From: Saccharopolyspora spinosa NRRL 18395
GTDB lineage: Bacteria; Actinomycetota; Actinomycetes; Mycobacteriales; Pseudonocardiaceae
Direction: 5' to 3'
DNA: 64,000 bases
NCBI RefSeq assembly: GCF_000194155.1
Contig: NZ_GL877878.1
Location: 712,458-776,457 of the forward strand
Part shown: piece after piece, positions 45,130 to 51,993 of the stretch
How positions within the stretch are numbered: position 1 is the stretch's first letter
Layout of the letters: the number at the start of each line of letters is the position of its first letter
Translations under genes and position numbers: made by a program
Notes under the pieces: model-generated
Seen by the model: only the letters and a program-made list of their open reading frames with translations
The model's database searches: none
What the model was told of the DNA's origin: nothing

Positions 45130-45348
45130 ATGGAGCTTTTCGGTTGGTTGTTCGGCGTGGAACTCTTCTTGCCGAAGACACCACATGCTGGCCGCGGCTT
45201 CCCATCCCCCTCGGGAAGCCGCGGCCAGCCCCCTTTCACCCCGCATCCGGCTTGGGCACGATCCTTATCTGTCCAGTTTGTACTTCTTCGGAGCACCATG
45301 AACACGCCGGCCGGTTATCCTTTTTGGGCGCCTCACTGGGCAGCGTGA
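45130..45348 (+). pseudogene. truncated PPE-like gene (module C)
   Basis: It begins with MELFGWLFG exactly like 42704. After nine codons it jumps to sequence normally found after the end of the PPE-like gene (VELFLPKTP, then the hairpin region). The 72-residue frame therefore runs through the terminator and ends in a composition without family character. An internal deletion of about 1.2 kb explains it. Confidence 0.75.
45187..45229. terminator. hairpin terminator, copy 2
   Basis: A perfect 17-bp stem (GCTGGCCGCGGCTTCCC) with a 9-base loop lies between the convergent lipoprotein and zinc-ribbon genes. It duplicates the hairpin at 44008 together with about 170 bases on its right. Confidence 0.85.
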
Positions 45349-45607
45349 GCACGCCGCACAGTGCGGTCAGCTTGCCGTCTTCGCGGTATCGCGGTCGGGC
45401 TGGCAGGACGTGGTTGTGGTAGCCGAACGCTGCCCAGTATCCCGGCGGAATATCAACGCCTGGCAAGGTTTCCTCTTCCTCGAGGTTGTTCGTGGACCGG
45501 TTGGGGTGGATGGCCGGGCAATGCCGGGGGACATCGGGGAGGTGATACACCGCCCGGCCATCCAGGGTGCCCGAGCGCCGCTTGGGGAAGGGGCGGGGTT
45601 CGGGCAC
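45236..45607 (-). CDS. zinc-ribbon-like protein
   Basis: A 123-residue protein. The middle GYWAAFGYHNHVLPARPRYR leads to a ribbon TALCGVL and CSWCSEEVQ, then a basic tail (GQIRIVPKPDAG). The same Cys spacing is seen in the small genes around 15 kb. A decayed copy of its 3' end (SKKDNRLRVHG) is on the minus strand at about 44050-44170. The function is unknown. Confidence 0.6.
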   Translation of the reverse strand: MPEPRPFPKRRSGTLDGRAVYHLPDVPRHCPAIHPNRSTNNLEEEETLPGVDIPPGYWAAFGYHNHVLPARPRYREDGKLTALCGVLTLPSEAPKKDNRPACSWCSEEVQTGQIRIVPKPDAG

Positions 45608-45668
45608 GCGGGATCGGCGAGGACACCGGCCTGGGAGGGGGAAACGATGCGCGGTGCCCCCGCCGGGT

Positions 45669-46007
45669 CTACATGCGCAGCGGTCCGGCGAGGATTCGCC
45701 GTAGTGTTACCGGATGCGGCGCGAAGTCCTCGTGATCGACCGGTAGTTCACGCTCGATCATCGGCAGCACTCTGGTTTTGGCGTCGGCGAAGTCGTCGGC
45801 CATCTCGCCGCGCGGCCGCAAAGGTTCGCGTAGTCGATGTCGGCCGCCGCTGCTGGTCTCGGCCTCGACGCGCATGGTCAGGTACCGAACCGTCAGCGCC
45901 CCTTCGCCGCCGCCAGCATGCTGCGGGCGATACGCCCAGTAGTGGCAGATGTACCAGATGGCGACCGGAACGACGGTGAGAACGGATGCGACGCTCGACG
46001 CGCTCAA
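45669..46007 (-). CDS. small membrane-anchored protein, paralogue of 11945 gene
   Basis: A 112-residue protein with one transmembrane helix (VASVLTVVPVAIWYICHYW) and then QHAGGGEGALTVRYLTMRVE and SGGRHRLREPLRPRGEMADD. These match the protein at 11945-12295 motif for motif. The TTG start overlaps the preceding zinc-finger gene by four bases. Unknown function; the recurring pairing suggests a conserved two- or three-gene unit. Confidence 0.78.
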   Translation of the reverse strand: MSASSVASVLTVVPVAIWYICHYWAYRPQHAGGGEGALTVRYLTMRVEAETSSGGRHRLREPLRPRGEMADDFADAKTRVLPMIERELPVDHEDFAPHPVTLRRILAGPLRM

Positions 46008-46255
46008 GGTTCACGCCTTCCTGGTTCAGTGCACTGCTCTGCGCGGAGAATTTCGTTGCAGCGAAGGCATGTTGGAAAGACGCACCAGTCCATTTCGGAG
46101 GGTTTGGCCATCGCCACTTCCTGTCCGCAAACGGTCGTTTCGGAAGGCTGTCCTTCCCAGCGCGCCCCGCGGAAGGCGTGGCGTGTTCCGCCGATATCGC
46201 CTGCTTTTGGGGTCGGCAGCCAGTAGTGGCGGTTCATGGCGTGCTTAGTGGTCAT
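46004..46255 (-). CDS. small zinc-finger-like protein, paralogue of 11461 gene
   Basis: An 83-residue protein starting MTTKHAMNRHYWLPTPKAGD, with RHAF, VCGQE and CVFPTCLRCN giving a likely zinc site. The layout is the same as the 91-residue gene at 11461. It is divergent from the XRE regulator at 46446, with palindromes between them. Confidence 0.7.
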   Translation of the reverse strand: MTTKHAMNRHYWLPTPKAGDIGGTRHAFRGARWEGQPSETTVCGQEVAMAKPSEMDWCVFPTCLRCNEILRAEQCTEPGRREP

Positions 46256-46311
46256 CGCGCCTGCCTCGGCTTTCAGCATGTTCCCTTACGGGGTGCAACT
46301 TCGAAACTGAT

Positions 46312-46363
46312 GATCACGTGATCGACAAAGTGTAAGTTACACTGAAACAATCCTGGTGTAAGT
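46312..46363. promoter_or_regulatory. cluster of operator candidates
   Basis: Two perfect palindromes lie together: GATCACGTGATC at 46312-46323 and GTGTAAGTTACAC at 46330-46342. A further direct GTGTAAGT copy is at 46356-46363. They sit between the divergent zinc-finger gene and the WhiJ-like regulator and are likely binding sites for that regulator. Confidence 0.55.
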
Positions 46364-46445
46364 CCATCGATAGGGTTGTGTCGCTAGTTGGCAGTTGATC
46401 GATCACCGGGGAGACTGGTCGCCGTCACACAACGCAGGAGGTGTC

Positions 46446-47303
46446 ATGGCCGGGGTAGCCCCGACGATGGGACGACGCCGATTGGGCGGCGTGCTGAAGA
46501 CGTTGCGCCTCGGTGCTGGACTCAGCAACGAGCAGGCCAGGCAGCGCGCAAGCATGTCTACCGCGAAGCTCTCGCGGCTTGAAACCGGCCACAACGTGGT
46601 GCTCCTGAAGGATGTTCGCGCGCTGCTGGACGCCTACAACGCCGACGGCAAGACACGGAGCAAGGTTCTGCAACTCGCTCAGGCGGCGGAGCAAAGCGGG
46701 TGGTGGCAGCAGTTCGACGACGTCCTACCAACGGACTTCGACCTGTACCTCAGCGTTGAAGAGGCAGCCGCATCCCTCCTCGTCTTCGAAACTTCGATCA
46801 TGCACGGGTTGCTCCAGACGGAGAACTACGCCCGAGCCTGGCTTCGCGCAGAGGATCCCGGCAGACCCAACGGTGAGTTGGAGCGGCTCGTCGGCTTGCG
46901 GATGGCACGACGACAAGCGCTGACGCGAAAAGATGATCCACTCACGGTTTGGGCCGTGCTTGACGAAGCGGTGTTCCGCAGGCGTGTGGGTGGCCCAGAG
47001 GTCATGCGCGAACAACTCAAACACCTGCTCACGTTGTGCGAAAGCACCAACGTAACGATTCAGATCTTGCCCTTCATCGCAGGCGAGCATGTTGCCGCGA
47101 GCGGTTCGTTCACGCTTGTCGAGTTCTCCGAGCCCACCGATCCCGAGATCGGCTACGTGGACTGCGCTGCGGGTAACGTCTATCCCGAGAAGTCGGCGCA
47201 GGTACGCAGGATGAAGACGAACTTCCATCATCTGACCAGCGCCGCGCTGGAGCCGATAAAGTCGCTGGCGTTCATCCGCAAGGTACAGAGGGAGTTGACG
47301 TGA
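46446..47303 (+). CDS. WhiJ-like XRE regulator with DUF5753 (second cassette)
   Basis: A 285-residue regulator. XRE domain: LGGVLKTLRLGAGLSNEQAR, then STAKLSRLETGHNVV. DUF5753: SIMHGLLQTENYARAWLRAE, FIAGEHVAASGSFTLVEFSE and a C-terminal helix. ATG 46446 has AGGAGG six bases upstream, a much better start than the longer frame. Its stop overlaps the DUF397 start (GTGA). It probably works with the small DUF397 proteins in developmental control, as WhiJ does with its partners. Confidence 0.92.
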   Translation: MAGVAPTMGRRRLGGVLKTLRLGAGLSNEQARQRASMSTAKLSRLETGHNVVLLKDVRALLDAYNADGKTRSKVLQLAQAAEQSGWWQQFDDVLPTDFDLYLSVEEAAASLLVFETSIMHGLLQTENYARAWLRAEDPGRPNGELERLVGLRMARRQALTRKDDPLTVWAVLDEAVFRRRVGGPEVMREQLKHLLTLCESTNVTIQILPFIAGEHVAASGSFTLVEFSEPTDPEIGYVDCAAGNVYPEKSAQVRRMKTNFHHLTSAALEPIKSLAFIRKVQRELT

Positions 47304-47512
47304 GCCACGTTGAGAGGGCATCCGACTTACCGATTCGGTGGCGCAAGAGCAGCCGCAGTCAGCAAGGGTCGCAGTGCGTTGAGGTCGGTGCCACTGCGGA
47401 GTTCGCCGCTGTCCGAGACTCGAAGAACCCGACGGGGCCCGCGTTGCTGTTCCCGCCAGCCGCGTTCACCGCGATGATCCGTTCGGTCAAGTCGGGTCGC
47501 TTGGACGGCTGA
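47300..47512 (+). CDS. DUF397 (BldB-like) small protein, copy 1
   Basis: A 70-residue protein with the full domain: RWRKSSRSQQGSQCVEVGA, AAVRDSKNPTGPALLFPPAA and a C-terminal FTAMIRSVKSGRLDG. GTG start translationally coupled with the regulator. Family members counteract or assist WhiJ-like regulators. Confidence 0.92.
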   Translation: MSHVERASDLPIRWRKSSRSQQGSQCVEVGATAEFAAVRDSKNPTGPALLFPPAAFTAMIRSVKSGRLDG

Positions 47513-47521
47513 CGTGGGGTC

Positions 47522-47638
47522 GTGGTGGCAGAGCTTTCGCGGTTGTTCGGCACTCTCCAAGCGCAAGCTCTTTCGGCCAAGGAGTCGAGGCGTCTGCTGG
47601 GTAGCATCGCGGATGCGCACACCGGTTCGAAGGAGTGA
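47522..47638 (+). CDS. possible 38-residue peptide gene between two DUF397 genes
   Basis: An open frame starting GTG encodes VVAELSRLFGTLQAQALSAK then ESRRLLGSIADAHTGSKE, a clear amphipathic helix. It fits in the 131-base gap and ends six bases before the next gene's start codon. The composition and position fit a real small gene, but no ribosome-binding site is convincing. Confidence 0.4.
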   Translation: MVAELSRLFGTLQAQALSAKESRRLLGSIADAHTGSKE

Positions 47639-47643
47639 GAGAC

Positions 47644-47841
47644 GTGAGCCCGACACCCTTATGGCGCAAATCCAGCCGCAGTGCTCAGGCAGGCAACTGC
47701 GTTGAGGTCGCCACGAACATGATGGATACCGCCCTGGTCCGTGACAGCAAGCTCGGCGATTCGTCTCCGATCATGGTCTTGTCTCGAAAGGTGTTCGCGG
47801 GGTTCATCTGCAGCATCAAGTCCGGTCGCTTGGACGGCTGA
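47644..47841 (+). CDS. DUF397 (BldB-like) small protein, copy 2
   Basis: A 65-residue protein (PLWRKSSRSAQAGNCVEVAT, then ALVRDSKLGDSSPIMVLSRK) ending FICSIKSGRLDG like copy 1. GTG at 47644 has AAGGAG nine bases upstream. A tandem duplicate of the first DUF397 with a diverged middle. Confidence 0.9.
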   Translation: MSPTPLWRKSSRSAQAGNCVEVATNMMDTALVRDSKLGDSSPIMVLSRKVFAGFICSIKSGRLDG

Positions 47842-47844
47842 AGT

Positions 47845-47892
47845 GCTCGTGAGTGGTTGTGCCAGTAAGGACCGGAACAGTCACTCACGAGC
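47845..47892. terminator. bidirectional hairpin terminator
   Basis: A perfect 11-bp stem (GCTCGTGAGTG with CACTCACGAGC) encloses a 26-base loop between the convergent DUF397 and fhs genes, suitable for both directions. Confidence 0.65.
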
Positions 47893-47901
47893 CCTGACCG
47901 C

Positions 47902-49599
47902 TTAGCTGAGGCCGGTGATCTGGCCGTGGTCGTCGATGTCGATCGATTCCGCCGCCGGATGGGAGCCCAGGCCCGGCATCGTCCGCATCTCCCCGCAGAT
48001 CGGGTAGATGAAGCCCGCTCCCACCGAGGCCCGGACCTCCCGGACCGGGAGGGTCCAGCCCGTCGGGGCACCGAGCAGGGTCGGGTCCGAGCTCAGCGAC
48101 AGGTGGGTCTTGGCGATGCACACCGGGAGGTTCCCGAAGCCGTTGGCCTCGTAGCTGTCCAGGGCGCGGGCCGCCGCAGGAAGGTACGACACCCCTGCCG
48201 CGCCGTATACCTTGGTCGCGATGGTTTCGATCTTCGCCCGCAGGTCCGCCGAATCCGGGTAGAGCAGCTGGAACGCGGTCGGTTCCTCAGCCGCCGCGAC
48301 CACCGCTTCGGCCAGCTCCAGCGCGCCCTTGCCGCCCTCCAGGAAGTGGTTGCTGGTCGCGACGCGCGCGCCTTCTGCCTCGGCGACCTGGCGGATCGCC
48401 TCGTGCTCGCTGGAGTAGTCGGTCGGGAACGCGTTGATCGCGACCACCGGCGACACCCCGTGCAGCCGGATGTTGTCGATCTGCTTGCGCAGGTTCGCCG
48501 CCCCGGCCAGCACGTCGTCGGGGTTCTCGGCCAGCATCGCCGCAGGCAGCGGCTTGCCCGCCACCACCTTGTACCGGCCGGAGTGCGCCTTCAGCGCGCG
48601 CACCGTTGCCACCAGCACCGCCGCGTCCGGGCGCAGGCCGGAGGTGCGGCACTTGATGTTGAAGAACCGCTCCGCGCCCATGTCGGCCCCGAACCCGGCC
48701 TCGGTGACCACGTAGTCCGCGCACCGGCTGGCGATGCGGTCGGCCACCACCGACGAGTTGCCGTGCGCGATATTGCCGAACGGTCCCGCGTGCACCAGCA
48801 CCGGTGTGTTCTCGGTGGTCTGCATCAGGTTCGGTTTGATCGCCTCGCGCATGATCACCGCCATCGCCCCGGCCGCCCGCAGCTGCTCGGCGCTGACCGG
48901 CTCGCCGTCGCGGGTGTAGCCCACCACGATCCGGCCCAGCCGCCGCCGCATGTCCTGCAGCGATGTGGAAAGTGCCAGCACCGCCATCACCTCGCTGGCC
49001 GCGGTGATGTCGAAACCGGTCTGCCGCGGCGTGCCGTCGAGTTGACCGCCGAGGCCGGTGACGATGTTGCGCAGGTCCCGGTCGTTGACGTCCAGCACCC
49101 GCCGCCAGGTGATCCGGTGCGGGTCGATGCCCAGCGAATTCCCCCGGTGCAGGTGGTTTTCCAGCATCGCGGCCAGCAGGTTGTGTGCCGCCGTGACCGC
49201 GTGCATGTCGCCGGTGAGGTGCAGGTTCAGCGCCTCCATCGGCACCACCTGGCTGTACCCGCCGCCGGCGGCGCCGCCCTTGATGCCGAACGTCGGGCCC
49301 ATCGACGGCTGCCGGATCGCCACCGCGGACCGTTTGCCGAGGTGCCGCAGGGCTTGGCCCAGCCCTACTGTCGTGGTCGTCTTGCCTTCGCCCAGCGGGG
49401 TGGGTGTGATCGCCGAGACCACGACGTAGCGGGCGGTCGGTTGCACGGGCAGCTCGTCGAGCGCTTCGAGCGAGATCTTCGCGGCGCTGCGCCCGTAGGG
49501 TTCGAGCAGGTGCGCGCCAATGCCCAACTGCGCTGCGACGTCCTCCAGCGGCAGGAGCGCGGTGGCGCGCGAGATGTCCAAATCGGACGGAATGCTCAT
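47902..49599 (-). CDS. fhs: formate-tetrahydrofolate ligase
   Basis: A 565-residue enzyme that makes 10-formyl-THF from formate, THF and ATP, or runs in reverse to recover formate and ATP. Motifs: TPLGEGKTTTTVGLGQAL (ATP site) near residue 60, RQPSMGPTFGIKGGAAGGGY, a C-terminal region with VREVRASVGAGFIYPICGEM and MPGLGSHPAA. The length is normal. It is the last gene of the minus-strand dmg/gcvT-like/metF/fhs run. Here it would drain one-carbon units from dimethylglycine or sarcosine demethylation. Confidence 0.96.
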   Translation of the reverse strand: MSIPSDLDISRATALLPLEDVAAQLGIGAHLLEPYGRSAAKISLEALDELPVQPTARYVVVSAITPTPLGEGKTTTTVGLGQALRHLGKRSAVAIRQPSMGPTFGIKGGAAGGGYSQVVPMEALNLHLTGDMHAVTAAHNLLAAMLENHLHRGNSLGIDPHRITWRRVLDVNDRDLRNIVTGLGGQLDGTPRQTGFDITAASEVMAVLALSTSLQDMRRRLGRIVVGYTRDGEPVSAEQLRAAGAMAVIMREAIKPNLMQTTENTPVLVHAGPFGNIAHGNSSVVADRIASRCADYVVTEAGFGADMGAERFFNIKCRTSGLRPDAAVLVATVRALKAHSGRYKVVAGKPLPAAMLAENPDDVLAGAANLRKQIDNIRLHGVSPVVAINAFPTDYSSEHEAIRQVAEAEGARVATSNHFLEGGKGALELAEAVVAAAEEPTAFQLLYPDSADLRAKIETIATKVYGAAGVSYLPAAARALDSYEANGFGNLPVCIAKTHLSLSSDPTLLGAPTGWTLPVREVRASVGAGFIYPICGEMRTMPGLGSHPAAESIDIDDHGQITGLS

Positions 49600-50438
49600 G
49601 CTGGGACCTCCCGGAGTCTGGCGACCAGGTCGTGGCGCCATTGCACCGTCTTCGCGATCTCGTTGAAGGTGAAGAAGTGCCAGCCCGCGATGCCGCAGGT
49701 GGTGTCGACGAGGTAGGGGGACAGCCCGTCGAACAGCTCCTCCGGCGTGTAGCGGGTGAGCAGCTTCGACACCACGCCGTGCTGCTTGCGCAGGAAGCGC
49801 ATCGAGTCGCCCAGCCCGATCTTCAGCGAGATCCGCAGCAGCTTGTGGGCGTCCACCACGCCCGGCACCCCGATGTAGATCGGCAGTGCCAGGCCGCGGG
49901 CGCGCACGTCCTTCACCCAGGACGCCACGGTGTGCGGGTCGTAGCAGATCTGCGAGACGACGTAGTCGGCGTAGCGCGACTTTTCGGTCATCGCGCGGAT
50001 GGTCGACGCGTCGGAGATGAACGCGTGCCGCTCGGGATAACCGGTGATGCCCACCCGTGCGGGCCGCCGCCCCAGCTCGTCCATCGCGCGAAGCAGCGCC
50101 AACGCGTCCGGGAATTCGCCACGGGGCTGGGGAGGATCCCCGGCCACCACGAAGACCTCGGACAACCCCAACGCGTCCACGCGATCCAGCAGGGCCGTCA
50201 GGTGCGCGGTGTCGGCGATCAGCCGGGCGGCCAGGTGCGGCACCGCGTGCAGGCCGCGGCCCAGCAGCTGGGCCGCGACGTCCAGCGTCGCTTCGGTGCC
50301 CTTGGACGGGGACGCCGTGATGGTCACGGTAGTCCCCGGCGGCAGCTGTTCGGCCTGCTCGACCGCGCCGCGCAGCGGCAGCACCTCGAACCTTGCGTTC
50401 ATCAGGTACTGCTCCAGTTGCTCGGCGTTGGCGTTCAT
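49596..50438 (-). CDS. metF: methylenetetrahydrofolate reductase
   Basis: A 280-residue MTHFR-fold protein with ARFEVLPLRGAVEQAEQLPP, AVPHLAARLIADTAHLTALL, VFVVAGDPPQPRGEFPDAL and AFISDASTIRAMTEKSRYAD (FAD and folate site region). It interconverts 5,10-methylene- and 5-methyl-THF. Position between a GcvT-like gene and fhs suggests catabolic use of methyl groups. ATG 50438 preferred over an upstream start. It overlaps fhs by four bases, so the two are coupled. Confidence 0.9.
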   Translation of the reverse strand: MNANAEQLEQYLMNARFEVLPLRGAVEQAEQLPPGTTVTITASPSKGTEATLDVAAQLLGRGLHAVPHLAARLIADTAHLTALLDRVDALGLSEVFVVAGDPPQPRGEFPDALALLRAMDELGRRPARVGITGYPERHAFISDASTIRAMTEKSRYADYVVSQICYDPHTVASWVKDVRARGLALPIYIGVPGVVDAHKLLRISLKIGLGDSMRFLRKQHGVVSKLLTRYTPEELFDGLSPYLVDTTCGIAGWHFFTFNEIAKTVQWRHDLVARLREVPA

Positions 50439-50475
50439 CGCGATCACCACCTCTCGTCCGTGCCTGATCAGTCCG

Positions 50476-51672
50476 TCACGCCGTCGCGCGGATCAGTCGT
50501 TTTGGGATGTCCTTGGTGGGGTCCAGGAACGGCTTCTCCACGACCACCGCTTCCTGCGGGCCGTGCTGGGTGTCCACCACCAGTTCCGTGCCCAGCTCGT
50601 GGTAGGCGATCGGCACCATCGCGTAGCCGATGTTGCGCTCCAGCCGCGGCGAGTAGCAGGCCGAGGTGACCTCGCCGATGCGCAGGCCGTGCGGGTCGTG
50701 CACGGCGAAGGTGTCGATCATCTCGCCGTCGTTGAACGAGCCCACGCTCGGGCCGCCGATCTCCACGCCGACCAGCTTGCGGCTGATGCCCTCGCTCTTG
50801 ATCCGCCGCAGGGCCGCCTTGCCGATGAAGTCGGCCTCCTGGTCCAGGTCGACCATCCAGGTCGTCTCGAAGCCGTAGCCCACCTCGAACGGGTTGGTGT
50901 CGTAGGTGATGTCGCAGCCCCAGGACAGGATGCCGGCCTCGATGCGCCGGATGTGGCAGGGCCCGATCACCTTGAGGTCGTGCGGTTTCCCCGCCTCCCA
51001 GATGGTGTCCCACAGCTTCACGCCGTCGCGGCTGGCGTTGTGCAGGTAGATCTCGTAGCCGAGTTCGGCGGTGTAGCCGGTGCGCGACACCACCACCTGC
51101 ATGCCGTCCAGCTCGCGGTCGACGGCGTAGTAGTAGGGCACGTCCAGGATGGACTCGCCGAACAGGTCGACCATCACGTCCCGCGACTTCGGCCCCTGGA
51201 CCTGCACGGGGCCGACGTCCGGCTCCCGGATCTGCACGTCCATCCCGAGGTTGTGCGCCAGGCCCTTCGCCCACAGCAGCACGTCGCTGTCGGCCAGCGA
51301 AAGCCAGAAGTGGTTTTCGCCGAGCCGCAGCAGCACCGGGTCGTTGATGATGCCGCCGTCCTCCGCCGTGACGAACACGTACTTGCACTGCCCGACCTTG
51401 CATTTGGTCAGGTCGCGGGGCACCAGCATGTTGGTGAACTCGAACGCGTCGGGTCCGGTGATCTCCACTTGGCGCTCCACGCCGACGTCCCACAACGTCA
51501 CGCCTTCCAGCAGCGCCCAGTATTCGCCGATCGGGTCGCCGTAGTGGCGGGCGTGGTAGGTGTGGTTGTACACGCTGTAGAGGCCGACGCCGTGCCGCCG
51601 CGACGCGTAGAAGAACGGCGACTTGCGCAGGCGCGGGTAGAGCAGGACGCCGGGGTTCGGGTTGATGCTCAT
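50476..51672 (-). CDS. GcvT/DmdA-like THF-dependent methyltransferase
   Basis: A 398-residue aminomethyltransferase-fold protein. It shows SVYNHTYHARHYGDPIGEYW, WDVGVERQVEITGPDAFEFT, PRDLTKCKVGQCKYVFVTAE, PVQVQGPKSRDVMVDLFG, IRRIEAGILSWGCDITYDTN and EADFIGKAALRRIKSEGISR. These features are closer by memory to dimethylsulfoniopropionate demethylase DmdA than to glycine-cleavage GcvT. It is also unlike the GcvT halves of Dmg and SoxA. It probably moves a methyl group from a small quaternary or sulfonium compound to THF, giving 5-methyl-THF for MetF. The substrate is unproven. Confidence 0.82.
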   Translation of the reverse strand: MSINPNPGVLLYPRLRKSPFFYASRRHGVGLYSVYNHTYHARHYGDPIGEYWALLEGVTLWDVGVERQVEITGPDAFEFTNMLVPRDLTKCKVGQCKYVFVTAEDGGIINDPVLLRLGENHFWLSLADSDVLLWAKGLAHNLGMDVQIREPDVGPVQVQGPKSRDVMVDLFGESILDVPYYYAVDRELDGMQVVVSRTGYTAELGYEIYLHNASRDGVKLWDTIWEAGKPHDLKVIGPCHIRRIEAGILSWGCDITYDTNPFEVGYGFETTWMVDLDQEADFIGKAALRRIKSEGISRKLVGVEIGGPSVGSFNDGEMIDTFAVHDPHGLRIGEVTSACYSPRLERNIGYAMVPIAYHELGTELVVDTQHGPQEAVVVEKPFLDPTKDIPKRLIRATA

Positions 51673-51731
51673 GGCTGGTTCCTCCCTGACTGGTTCGTGG
51701 TCGGTTTGCTTGGCGGTGCGGGTGGCGGAAC

Positions 51732-51817
51732 CTCAGGCGGCGTCTCGCTGTGGGATCCCCGACTCGTGTATGTCCAATACGCCACGTCGGGGCTGTCCTC
51801 GCGAGACACCACCTGAG
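51732..51817. repeat. large imperfect inverted repeat in the dmg-gcvT interval
   Basis: Two arms of about 40 bases (from CTCAGGCGGCGTCTCGC to the reverse complement of GTCTCGCGAGACACC...) pair with roughly 70% identity around a short centre. The 321-base gap has no protein gene. 51842-51900 also encodes, on the minus strand, an odd run KELAVEIDVFGAAKPL next to a GCGGCTTCGCCGC hairpin. It may be a dispersed intergenic repeat or an RNA structure in the leader of the gcvT-like gene. Confidence 0.7.
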
Positions 51818-51993
51818 AACCCGCGGCGGTGCCGGGTGCGAGGGTGGGCTAAGCGGCTTCGCCGCTCCAAAGACATCGATTTCAACGGCGAGCTCCTTCA
51901 AGTCCGGGGTGCCGGTAGGTAGGCGGCACCCACACCGCTGGCCGATCGCCTCGGCCGGGCGTTCTGCAGGTCTGGCGGGGTGGAATGCGCCGA

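Noticed and set aside
51842-51901. Small ORF starting KELAVEIDVFGAAKPL upstream of the gcvT-like gene
   Set aside because: The frame continues as an antisense-like Pro/Arg-rich run through the gcvT-like gene, and there is no ribosome site. It is better treated as part of the structured non-coding element.
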